Below are positions 55,374 through 64,000 of a stretch of 64,000 bases of DNA, in pieces. The DNA is taken from NCBI GenBank assembly GCA_029204225.1, contig CM055098.1:19687303-19751302 (forward strand), written 5' to 3'. The stretch's first letter is position 1, and every line of letters begins with the position of its first letter. The notes under the pieces are model-generated. The model was not told the origin of the DNA, ran no database searches, and saw nothing but the letters and a program-made list of their open reading frames with translations. The translations under genes and the position numbers were made by a program. The stretch comes from Diphasiastrum complanatum (lineage: Eukaryota > Streptophyta > Lycopodiopsida > Lycopodiales > Lycopodiaceae).

Positions 55374-56204
55374 ATGGATAGGAGAAAGCAGAGAAGGAGA
55401 GACTTCTTCTCTGCTGGCTCGTCCTCAACTCCTACAGTTGCCATTACACCTCCGTGTTGTCTGAAACATAACTAGAAATGAGCTTGGAAAGCTGGTTAGA
55501 TTCACACCCAGTGCTCTTCAGTGCCTTCAGGAGGCTGCTGAAGATTACATAAGCCTGTTTTTTTAAGATTCATTTTTGCTGGCAATCCATTCCAAGAGAG
55601 TCACCATAATGCCCAAGGATTTTCAGCTCCTGATGAGAATGAGTGAAAGGTTTTGCAAATTGCACGTATCTGAGCCTGCTGCTCGCAGACCAACTCCTCT
55701 AGGACTGATCTGCCTACCAAGAGACCTAGGAAGCAGGCAACACCCAAGAGAGCTCCGAAGAAAGTAAGGTGGGTAGACACCATAGAAATCCTAAACCCTA
55801 ACCCGGAATCAATTGTAGATAACGTTGCTCTTGATAGTGTTATAAATATAGCTACATCTGTTTTGGATACCCCGTCAATCCCTGTAGAAACTACACATCC
55901 ACCACCTCCTCCTCCCGCAAATCTTTATACATATATAGATTCCGATGACTATCTTAAATTTGAGAAAGACATATCCGATACTATAGATACAATTGGTACT
56001 CCTTTTTGTTTTACACTAGATGAACTTGATTTTAGTATAAATTATAGAGTTTTTGATTGTTTGGATCTCAAAGACAGACGTGCTTCTATCAATGATCATG
56101 TGATAGAGTCTGAGCTTACACTCTTGCAATATGACATTGCAAGAGATTCATCCAATAAATTGCTGGTTCTGAGTAATTTTTTGCTTCAGGCCTTCAAGGA
56201 AAAT
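55374..56204 (+). pseudogene. Element B gene H: H3-like domain and linker, no protease
   Basis: From ATG 55374 the tail is basic (MDRRKQRRRDFFSAGSSS). After a stop, ELGKLVRFTPSALQCLQEAA and EDYISLFF align with H3 helix 2 (H3: [20 protein letters not shown]); one frame change later LLAIHSKRVTIMPKD (55576-55620) aligns with H3 CAIHAKRVTIMPKD. This region is closer to canonical H3 than the copy in element A. A linker with VRWVDTIEILNPNPE, a run of Pro (PPPPPP) and acidic stretches follows up to the right TIR. The N-terminal helix of H3 and the C48 domain are absent. Confidence 0.75.
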
Positions 56205-56238
56205 AATGGTCTTTTTGATATTGAGAACTCCTCTAATG
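56205..56238 (-). repeat. Element B right terminal inverted repeat
   Basis: The reverse complement starts CATTAGAGGAGTTCTC. Copia-3 coding resumes at 56239 with gct ctt tat gtt gat gac. Confidence 0.92.
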
Positions 56239-57195
56239 GCTCTTTATGTTGATGACTTGATTATCACGAAAAATAATCAAGAGATGATAGACATGATAAA
56301 AAAAGACCTCATGGAACAATTCGAGATGACAGATCTCAGTTTAATATATTATTGCCTTGGAGTGGAGGTGTGGCAAAAAGGACACGAAGTGGGTCTAACA
56401 CAGGTGAAGTATGTCAGAGAGTTGCTACACAGATTCAGGTTGCAGGATTGCAAACAAGTAAACACTCCTATTGAACCAGGTAAAAAGCTTTCTAAGCTTG
56501 ATGAATCACAGCCATTTGATGCTACGTTGTATAGACAATTAGTAAGGAGTTTGATTTATCTTACCATGACTAGACCAGATATATGCTATGTTGTTGGTAT
56601 TGTAAGTCAGTTTATGACAGCACCTACAGAAATGCATTGGAAGGCAGCTAAATGCATTTTGCGTTATGTCAAAGGCACTTCCAATTATGGCTTGGTGTAC
56701 AGGAAGCATGAGGGTTTACCTGAGTTATGTGACTATGTGGATGCAGATTGGAGAGGTGATTATGACAATCGTAGATCCACCACAGGGTATGTATTCCAAC
56801 TTTGTCGCAGTTGCTTTTCCTGGTCTAGTAAGAGGCAAAGTACAGTTGCTCTATCCAAAATAGAAGCAAAGTATAAGACAATGTGTAGTGCAGCACAAGG
56901 AGTTATATGGTTGAGGCAAATCTTGGATGAAGTTGACATGAAACAGGAGAATCTCACAACTATACATAGCGACAGTCAGAATGACATTCAGCTAGCAAAA
57001 AATCCAGTGTTCCATGCGAGAACCAAACACATTGAGATTCAGTATAACTTTATACGCGAGAAGTTGTTGAGTCGTGAAATTCATGTTGTTCATTGTAGTA
57101 CGGACGAACAACTAGCTGACATTTTCACTAAGCCACTTGTTAGAGAAAAGTTTGATAAGTTTAGATCAAAGCTTAATGTACTTAAAGTTTGTTGA
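56239..57195 (+). CDS. Copia-3 reverse transcriptase end and RNase H
   Basis: An open frame with ALYVDDLIITKNNQE (active site), MTDLSLIYYCLGVEVWQ, ATLYRQLVRSLIYLTMTRPD, YVDADWRGDYDNRRSTTGYV, IEAKYKTMCSAAQGV, HARTKHIEIQYNFIRE and QLADIFTKPLVREKFD, the normal C-terminus of copia pol. The frame is uninterrupted from the element B border to the stop. Confidence 0.93.
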   Translation, partial: ALYVDDLIITKNNQEMIDMIKKDLMEQFEMTDLSLIYYCLGVEVWQKGHEVGLTQVKYVRELLHRFRLQDCKQVNTPIEPGKKLSKLDESQPFDATLYRQLVRSLIYLTMTRPDICYVVGIVSQFMTAPTEMHWKAAKCILRYVKGTSNYGLVYRKHEGLPELCDYVDADWRGDYDNRRSTTGYVFQLCRSCFSWSSKRQSTVALSKIEAKYKTMCSAAQGVIWLRQILDEVDMKQENLTTIHSDSQNDIQLAKNPVFHARTKHIEIQYNFIREKLLSREIHVVHCSTDEQLADIFTKPLVREKFDKFRSKLNVLKVC

Positions 57196-57240
57196 CTTTA
57201 AAGCTATGTATATGACTGTATAAAAAGTAGACTCTATTTT

Positions 57241-57492
57241 AAGGGAGAGAGTTATAATTAAAGTAGAATCATTGTGTTACTGTACTGTGGGTCCTATCAT
57301 TAGATAAGGATCAGTTGGCCTCGCCACGAGGCGAGTCGACGGAACACGCGTCTCGTCAGTGGCAACCTGGGCCATGCATGGGTTGCTTGAGTGAAGAACT
57401 ATATGTACAATGTATTTTCATTTTAAGAAATACAGTTGCTATGAGCTTGCTGTGGAGAGTGATTTTCTGTTTGTGTTACTATGTAGCATGAT
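57241..57492 (+). repeat. Copia-3 polypurine tract and 3' LTR
   Basis: aagggagagag (57241-57251) is followed by the LTR, starting ttataattaaagtag. The LTR ends near gtagca at about 57488, beyond which another copia fragment begins. The PPT and LTR start resemble those of Copia-4. No 5' LTR is present in the window. Confidence 0.65.
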
Positions 57493-57504
57493 CTGCGTTC
57501 CTAT

Positions 57505-57858
57505 TTGAAGCAAATTCTAAGTATCACAACCTTTCAAGCTACAAAAGAAACAATATTGTTGAGAAACTTACTGTCAGATATTAGTCTGAATCAATATGCT
57601 CCGACATTCCTGTTTTGTGATAATCAAAGTGCCATTGCTTTATCAGCCAACTCCAGATTTCATTCTAAGAGTAAGCGTATTGAAATTAAGTATCACTATG
57701 TCAGAAACAAAGCTCTCGACAAAGAGGTTGAATTGCAGTACTGCAGAACGCAAAATATGACAACATATATTTTTACTAAAACATTAAGCTTGGATGCACA
57801 CAAGAAATTTTGTGCAGAACTAAGTTTGAAAGTCAAAGCATTCATGGATTCAAACTAA
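57505..57858 (+). pseudogene. Copia-5 RNase H end
   Basis: 117 codons: LFCDNQSAIALSANSRFHSK, KRIEIKYHYVRNKALDKEVE and TYIFTKTLSLDAHKKF, the C-terminal end of a copia polyprotein from a different lineage than Copia-3. Its 5' part is missing. Confidence 0.88.
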
Positions 57859-58252
57859 GGGGGAGTGTTGGATTATTCTTCTGAGTATCGACTAATCGAT
57901 CTTTTAATCTTCATCCACTTATTACCCGCACTGCAGTTTCATGCATGTTTCTACACAGTCTGCAGAAGTACACGGAAATCGCTCACATGTGGATTCCACA
58001 AGTGAATTTCCAAGGAGTGCTAATTGGATAGATGCCAGCTCACTATGGCCAACTGGTCATTAAGATCTACGACCTAATTAGTTGTCCTACTGGACTAGCC
58101 ACATTTGTTTAGTATAAATAGCTGATCATACATTTATCATTTATTCATGCAATGCATTGAAGAATAACATAGCAGCTCTCTAAAGCTTTCAAGTTTGAAC
58201 ACTCTTGAGCATTCTAGCTCAGTTCTTAAAGTTCTTTTAGAGTTTTGCTATC
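57856..58252 (+). repeat. Copia-5 polypurine tract and 3' LTR
   Basis: aaggggg(ag) runs up to 57865, and the LTR starts TGTTGGATTATTCTTC at 57866. A TATA box (agtataaatagc) lies at about 58111-58122. The 3' end (about gctatca, 58252) is an estimate because no second copy exists. Confidence 0.7.
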
Positions 58253-59979
58253 AACGCTTACTACTTATCAGCAAAAGTACAAAGTAGACAGAGTTTTCAA
58301 AGATAGTTTAGAGTACGCGATTTCTATCCGCAATTGTCTTGTGCTCATTTTTATTTTTCTGAATCAATCTATCATTTATTACGTTCAATATTATGTCAAA
58401 ATCTCTGTGATCTCATATTGCTTTTGTTTGATAATTCAATTCTTCATTGTTTGGCTACGTAATCGCTTTAGCTCTAATGATTTTAAAGTTAGTTGCCAAA
58501 AGATTGAGCGTGACTCTTGTCATTATGTTTTGTCCAAAATTGATAAGCGTAGTCATGCATTAAGAAAGCAGGTTCATTCCGCTGCGCTCAATAAATCGTT
58601 ATTGCATTATCACCTCTTTCCAACACATCCTACAATAGATAATTGATCTAATAAAAATTTAAACCTGTTGATGTGAGAAGTGATGGTTGTAGCATCAAAC
58701 ATTCTAAGTGTGAAGAACTTCCTTCTAAGGTGCAACCGTGTGGTGATAACAAATCTAATGCGTCTTTAGAGAACTTGCATGTGGTAATATGGAAAATCTG
58801 GGAGTCGGCCAGATTCAACGTGATACATACTAGGGCCTTATGATCCTTGATCTTCCATGCCTTAGCTAATTGATGATCAACGTCTTGTGTGTTTGTGTGT
58901 GTGTATGTGTGTGTATAGTTTTGAATGGATGAATACATTCATCGATACTTACTGGAAGAAAATAGGCATTACAATCACAAGAGCATAAGCTATCTATTAG
59001 AATCAACACCACCACCACATGGACGTACTTACAAGGAGTCAAGAATTAGCTTGCTAGATAAGTTTGTTGGAGACTCATAAGTGAACCAAGTGAGACTCTC
59101 CATTCTTAGAAGACTCATAAGTGAACCCCTATGATAAGAAGAAAATAGGAATTTTATTTTTAAAATTTTTCAACTTTTTCTTTGTTATACTTCAAAGTTT
59201 TGTACTCTTCAATCGGGTGCATATGTACATGTATTACGATATTATACTTTAGTTTTCTATTTTTTTTACTGAGTAATAAGCTTTTTACGACATTTGTTTT
59301 GCTTTCTTTGATGGTAAGTATCTTTTTAGTGCTCCAATTATTGATATCTTTGCATGCCCAAGTGAGTGCATTTATTACTACAATGCACGCCGAAGTGAGT
59401 GCATTTAAGCATGTTTAGTGCATTGAGGCATTTATTTATACATCATAATATTTAGAAAACCAATCATTTATAGATTCGGTTTGCAAGGCATGGCCATCAT
59501 AATGGACAAATAAACGTGACCGCCCTTGATTTCTCAGCGTGGCATTCAATACCGTGGATTCCGAATATCGTCATTATTTAAGTATCATCTCAACAGTTGG
59601 GTCTTTTAAATAGCCATTCCTATACCATGTCGTTACTTCTTGGTGTGCCGCATTAAATTATTTGCCTTGCGAGGATTCACTCACTTGTGCTAAGTGAGAG
59701 TTAGGTACACTATCAACTCCTCTATGCCATGAGGTTCATCGAGTCCACTATGAACTCCTCTACACCATGAGGTACACTATCAACTCCTCCATGCCATGTG
59801 AAGCCCCTTTAATCACAATAAAGTAGTCATTATTGGTTGGCCCCACTCAATTGCTGAAGGATTTTATAAGACACATTGTCATTTGTGGTTTGTAAGTTTA
59901 ATTTTGTAATTCCATTTTGTGTTGCACTCGTTACATTTAGCCCCTTTAATTATCTCATTACATTGTTGCAACTGCAAGA
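58253..59979. other. AT-rich DNA with simple repeats
   Basis: An open frame at 58245-58646 has no recognised domain. A GT-rich tract lies at 58885-58916. A ~32 bp unit (actatcaactcctctatgcc, with variants) recurs three times at about 59706-59800. agtgagtgcattta occurs twice near 59361 and 59393. Confidence 0.5.
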
Positions 59980-60720
59980 ATGAATCCATCAACAAGCATG
60001 GATCAACAGGTTGATTTAACCTTGATCACCTCCAGTGAGGATCATAACATTGCCGACCTTATAGGGCTAAATGTAGACAATGAGCGTGCAAATCAATCTA
60101 CACTATCAAAATTGCAATTAGTGCAAAATTTGCTTGTGCTAAGCAAGTTGCGGAAGATCGTTGAAGTTTGTTGAGCTCCAAGACCAGTGAATGAAATGCC
60201 AAAAAAATACAATGGAGATTTGCTACTTGAGTTTGTGACCATCAAACATTACAAAATTGCCATGGAGGGCATGCAGAGGGCATATGATTGTCATAATTGG
60301 GTTCGCTACAAAACTTCCACAATGTAGGGCTCCAGGAGTGGTTCGATTATCAACATGCAGTGGTGGATTTGAGTGTCCTAATGTTAACTGTAGCTACTTA
60401 TTGTCATTTGGAGAGAAAAATTCTAAACACTTTTCTAGTAGACTGATGACAAGGTGATTGTTTCTAATTTTTTTTTTTTTGCATGAGATATCAACATTGC
60501 AGTCATCCACCCTATTGTGTGAGGCATTGTGCAGCTAAATTTATTTTCAAATCCAAATGACGCACGATACACTAGATTGGCCATACACCTGGGTTTCCAT
60601 GATCATGGTGATGGAGGATTATCATACGTCAACCTGAAAAGAGTGGAAGATTTGGTGATGAAGAAAGCCTCTCAAAATATAATGCATAAACCAAAGAAAA
60701 TCCAAAAGGATAATTTCTGA
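59980..60720 (+). pseudogene. Unrecognised remnant with a Cys-rich motif
   Basis: Frames at 59980-60174, 60290-60450 and 60529-60717 read as decayed protein: NEMPKKYNGDLLLEF, RLSTCSGGFECPNVNCSY (two CX2-4C pairs) and LAIHLGFHDHGDGGLSYVNL. A transposon or domesticated transposase is possible. I do not recognise the family. Confidence 0.3.
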
Positions 60721-61149
60721 CAACTTGCTAGCAGTATCATCTACATCGTCACCTATAGACTCTACAAAACTTAATGAACTATGGGCATCAAGACAGCGAT
60801 GTACTGGGAACCACGCGCCCTCACAAGGTAACCTATGTCACGCAAATTCGGCGTCCGCCGGGTCGAACGGGGCAAACATATTTGAAGCCCAAATCGTGCG
60901 CACATTGCTTGCAGTTATTCACTCGAAGTACTTTTGCGCGGCCGTTGGCAGTGGTCTGTGGTGTTTTCTCACTTAAGATTCGAGTCAGCACTGCTCAGCG
61001 AAAAGTGGGTCGAAGGCATTTTCAGCTCTCAGAGAAGAAAAAGCTTTATTTTTTTCTTTTTTGTCGCCCATTCCATGCTGAGAAACGCTTTTCGAATCTT
61101 CGACCCACTGGACTATATTTGATCTCATGACCAAGCCTCCCGAGCCGCC

Positions 61150-61345
61150 CCACCCTCTCACTACCACTATGTCATATTAGTTCCAATAGAGGATTTAAAG
61201 TCCTTATTGAAACTAATAACACCCTCTCACTACCACTATGTCGAGTGCCAATAGAGGATTTAAAGTCCTCATTGAACCTAAGAACAGACTATGTCATATT
61301 AGTTCCTTAAAGTCCTTATTGAAACTAATAAAACATCCTACCACT
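61150..61345. repeat. Tandem palindromic repeats
   Basis: Three diverged units with tcactaccactatgtc and aatagaggatttaaagtcct, followed by ttattgaaactaata. Each unit is an imperfect palindrome around tttaaa (attagttccaatagagga against tccttattgaaactaat). Confidence 0.75.
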
Positions 61346-61616
61346 ACAACTATGTTATTTGCTCCAATGGAGATTTTACCAATTCCGGTAATGAAAACTA
61401 CCAAGGCCCGAAGGGGCACTTGACCTTTTGTTAACGGAGAAAACTTTGCGTTTTCCTGAGTAAGGTGATTGAAGGGGTAAGGAGGAATGAAGGTTCACGA
61501 AGGGGTTATGGGGGTCTGCTGGGCCACTTCAAGCCCCGAGGGGTTCCCTCCCAAATATACTTGTCTTTGATAACTGAAACAACAACTGAACGCCGGAGTC
61601 CTCGGTTGACCGTAAA

Positions 61617-61934
61617 ATGGACAGGTCTCTCAGAAGTGTTAACAGTTGTTTCGATTTAGTGATACTACTTTCTGAGAACTGTAGAGAGGGTTGGATTGGC
61701 GAAATTGCTTGCTTTCGCACCTATCTGAAGTGGTCCATAGTGTTTGGCAAAGAATGTTGGCGAAGAGTGGACAATTATGATTCCAAGTTGACAATTTACG
61801 AAGCTGTAGCAAAGTGCACGGGAGAAGTCTTTCTTGGCTGGCCAGTACATTGGTCAGGGTCCTGCATTCCAGAATCTGCTAGAGCGAGTGCGCTCAAGAA
61901 GAAGATCCTCAATTATTGGTGCCTCATTCTTTGA
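61617..61934 (+). CDS. Unrecognised ORF
   Basis: 105 codons. The second half, VAKCTGEVFLGWPVHWSGSC and IPESARASALKKKI, looks like conserved protein, but I cannot place it. It may belong to the same decayed locus as the SWIM fragment at 62142. Confidence 0.25.
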   Translation: MDRSLRSVNSCFDLVILLSENCREGWIGEIACFRTYLKWSIVFGKECWRRVDNYDSKLTIYEAVAKCTGEVFLGWPVHWSGSCIPESARASALKKKILNYWCLIL

Positions 61935-62141
61935 AAGAGTTAATAATTCGTTGAACATCTTCTACAATCTGAAGTATACTCATTGAACCAAGGTGGATAT
62001 ATCTTGGAGACATCTAGTTCATGCTCCAATAATGTTTCACAACAGAGAAACAATACCAAAGATCCCCAAGAACCTTCCAGTAGTTTTTGCAACACTCTTA
62101 ACATGAATTTCACAACCAATCCCACATTGGAATGTGGATAG

Positions 62142-62564
62142 ATGAGACATAGATCTAGCATGTCAAAATCCGGCAGAGATCGAATGGAAAAAGGACTGTC
62201 ACTAAAGGGAAATCTAGTGGAAGTGATCAAAGTACCTTCAGAACATAAGGCGTTATATATCAATACGAGTTTTGATAGCATTCGAACATGTGTAACTTAT
62301 CAAGTCACTATAGGAAATGAGCCATCGGGCATATGTGCAGATTTCTCTTTTAACGTGGCCATGAAAAAATACATACCTTGCAAGCATATGTATTTTGTTT
62401 ACTTGAATGTCGAGGAGTTGGATGTAAGCAAAAACATGTTCATGCATCAACCCACACGATCTTTTTCATATATTTGCTTCGCCCTCCAAGGGTTTGGCCT
62501 AGGATATCCAAAGCTAGTTCTTCAAACTTCCATAGTTACTGTTTTGTCTGGCAGGATAAATTAA
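62142..62564 (+). pseudogene. SWIM zinc-finger fragment
   Basis: SGICADFSFNVAMKKYIPCK followed by HMYFVYL matches the SWIM pattern CxC...CxH, except that the first CxC has only one Cys. SWIM domains occur in plant MULE/FAR1-type transposases and their domesticated relatives. No DDE domain is visible nearby, so family assignment is open. Confidence 0.45.
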
Positions 62565-62580
62565 GTGGACATTAATGTCT

Positions 62581-63117
62581 GTTTTGGTTTGTAACCAATC
62601 CTATAGCTTTCTATTATGTCTATTTTACATGTTCACTATTTTTTTAAACAGCTGGGTTTCTCCAAAGAACCCTACTGTGAATGGGAATGTGGGGCTATGT
62701 TATTTTTGCATTGTTTCCTAGTAACGTATTTTTTTCTTTTGTGATGTTTTGATCATGGCAATCTAAAAATCGTGATGTTTTGATCATGGCAATCTAAAAC
62801 TCCTATAAAAATAAACTCGCAAATATGTACTCACAATTTGTCAGTCCCCAAATAAATTTGATTGGCCAATCAGCTCCACAATAGTAGCTTTGACCATCTA
62901 TTTTTTTATGGAATCCCTCCAGTTTTTCACACTTTCATTATAATCAATTCACAGGTTAAAAAAGCATGACTCAGAGCCCTGATGTAATAATTTGTGCAAA
63001 TTGATTACTAAAGTTACTGCCAGTTGCCAGCACAAAAAGGAAGATGAATTGTGACAAAATGTTCCATTCCATGAGTAGCTTGACTCTTGATAAAACAGAA
63101 AGTAACATCGTAAGTAA
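62581..63117. other. Intergenic DNA
   Basis: No gene recognised. A short direct repeat (gtgatgttttgatcatggca, twice at about 62741 and 62773) is present. The right end probably holds the TRM61 3' UTR. Confidence 0.6.
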
Positions 63118-63509
63118 TTAGTTTAAGTTGCTACCTTGGCGAGCAAATGTAAGAAAACCAGTATGCCCTCTTGTTTCAGGATATGGTCGTGCTACTATCC
63201 TTTCTGAACTGTTTCTTTCGACCCCAGTATTTTCTGGGTTTTTAGATAAGCCAATATCAGAGCTGCTTGAGAGTGCAGGTATACATTCCTTGCCATTAGT
63301 GACTTCCTCAGTGGTAAGCACATGTCCTTGCATAACCAGAGGTTCAGTTTGCTTCAGGCCATCTCTACCACGTTTCTGACCACTTAATTTCCTCACCTGG
63401 GATAAGTTTTCTGCAGCAATCTCTTCTTTGACTCCAGTCATACTCAAGGAGCCAAAAGTTTGTGTTCGTACATCATATGACCGAAGAAGAACTTCAAATG
63501 TTCGAATAT
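63118..63509 (-). CDS. TRM61: TRM61-like tRNA (m1A58) methyltransferase, last exon
   Basis: The minus strand begins after a ttgttgcag acceptor and reads IRTFEVLLRSYDVRTQTFGS, then a variable basic/acidic stretch (GQKRGRDGLKQ), and ends PETRGHTGFLTFARQGSNLN and a stop at 63118. The FEVLLR block and the terminal GHTGFLTFA block match the C-terminus of the catalytic subunit of the nuclear tRNA adenine-58 N1-methyltransferase (TRM61/TRMT61A), which works with TRM6. The SAM-binding exons lie outside the window. The gene converges on the SWIM remnant and is not part of a transposon. Confidence 0.75.
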
Positions 63510-63780
63510 CTGCAACAACATAGAGCCATCAGTGGCCTGACAGGAAGAATATCTTGATGTTAAGTTTAAGATAATATCTGAAGTAGCAAAACAGAATATT
63601 GGCACCAACATAAAGATCTCAATAACCTAATAGGAAGAAGTTTATCTCCACGAAGACTTATAGCACAAAAATTCTCTAGTTTGTGAGACTCAATAAGGGG
63701 CCACCATGATATAGTTACATGTTCCAGAGAGCGTTCTGCAATAACACCTGAAAAAACATTTAATAGGACTCCAGATCAAA
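63510..63780 (-). other. TRM61 intron (part)
   Basis: Presumably intron. A minus-strand stretch near 63740-63650 reads AERSLEHVTISWWPLIESHK and looks coding, but it is not a known TRM61 segment; it may be an alternative exon or foreign sequence. Confidence 0.4.
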
Positions 63781-64000
63781 AATTTGCTCAAAAAATACTC
63801 TGTGATGAAGGCAATGATACTCTCTGTGATGACAGCCATCCTCTACGTACCTACGTATCCTCTATTGCAATGAGGGTAATGATACCGTGCGAGGAAGGCA
63901 ATGATACTCTCCATGATAAAGGCTATGTTATATGTATCTATATTCCTCTATTGTGATGAAGGCCATCCTCTTTGTATCTTTGTATCCTCTATTGCAATGA
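63781..64000. repeat. Degenerate tandem repeats at the right edge
   Basis: Variants of aaggcaatgatactctc, gccatcctctacgta and tcctctattgcaatga recur in alternation, in a region that should be TRM61 intron. Confidence 0.7.

Larger units (their letters stand above)
51381..56238 (+). mobile_element. Element B: shorter relative of element A
   Basis: 4858 bp with 34 bp TIRs (51381-51414, 56205-56238) sharing CATTA, AGGAGTTCTCAA and ATCAAAAAGACCATT. It lies between the codons for ALI and ALYVDD of Copia-3 reverse transcriptase without a target-site duplication. It keeps gene T (+), gene N (-) and the H3-like start of gene H (+), but lacks the C48 part and gene C, so it looks like an internal-deletion derivative. 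The TIR sequence differs from element A except at the CATTA end, CTCAAAAT and TTTAAGAAAT, so the two are not recent duplicates. Confidence 0.85.

Noticed and set aside
58245-58646. 133-codon plus-strand ORF after the Copia-5 LTR
   Set aside because: Hydrophobic and T-rich by composition with no recognised domain; not reported as a gene.

Overview
This is a window of a plant nuclear genome, probably a seed plant; I cannot name the species. Evidence: a complete intron-rich FAN1 nuclease gene (14303-24335, +, 15 exons, canonical splice sites), the last exon of a TRM61-like tRNA methyltransferase gene at the right edge (63118-63509, -), and nested plant Ty1/copia and Ty3/gypsy elements with typical primer-binding sites (TGGTATCAGAGC; TTGGCGCCATTGCC). 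There are no bacterial operons, CRISPR arrays or rRNA genes.

Layout. 1-8567: Gypsy-1 (two ~0.8 kb LTRs, integrase and a degenerate 3 kb extra ORF) inserted into an older LTR-like repeat whose relative lies at 29437-30016. 8570-13700: AT-rich DNA with an unrecognised ORF and a minus-strand PBS/LTR candidate. 13700-24335: FAN1 and its upstream region. 26399-31590: Copia-1 (+) and Copia-2 (-), both truncated and separated by the LTR-like repeat. 32595-35604: a CACTA-type terminus followed by a scrambled Gypsy-2 with a large integrase inverted repeat. 36282-57492: one host element (Copia-3) split into three pieces by two members of an unusual DNA transposon family. 57505-58252: end of Copia-5. 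59980-62580: weak transposon-like remnants, one with a SWIM motif. 63118-63509: TRM61.

The outstanding finding is the transposon family at 36467-49087 (element A; it contains Copia-4) and 51381-56238 (element B). Both have terminal inverted repeats starting CATTA. Both interrupt Copia-3 with no target-site duplication: deleting either restores the Copia-3 reading frame at the junction. Element A has four genes: T (+, candidate transposase), N (-, with a histone-fold region resembling H2A), H (+, an almost full-length histone H3-like domain joined to a Pro/Ser linker and a C48/ULP1-like cysteine protease), and C (-, unknown). N and H are divergent and share an intergenic region carrying many copies of a GCGC...TCCGATAT motif. 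Element B is a shorter relative that keeps T, N and the H3-like part of H but lacks the protease and gene C. All visible copies carry frameshifts or stops, so these are decayed copies. I know of no described plant transposon that encodes core-histone-like proteins.

Limits: exon borders, LTR ends and distant homologies were judged by eye. The H3 call is strong, the C48 call good, the H2A call moderate; the transposase role of T is inference.
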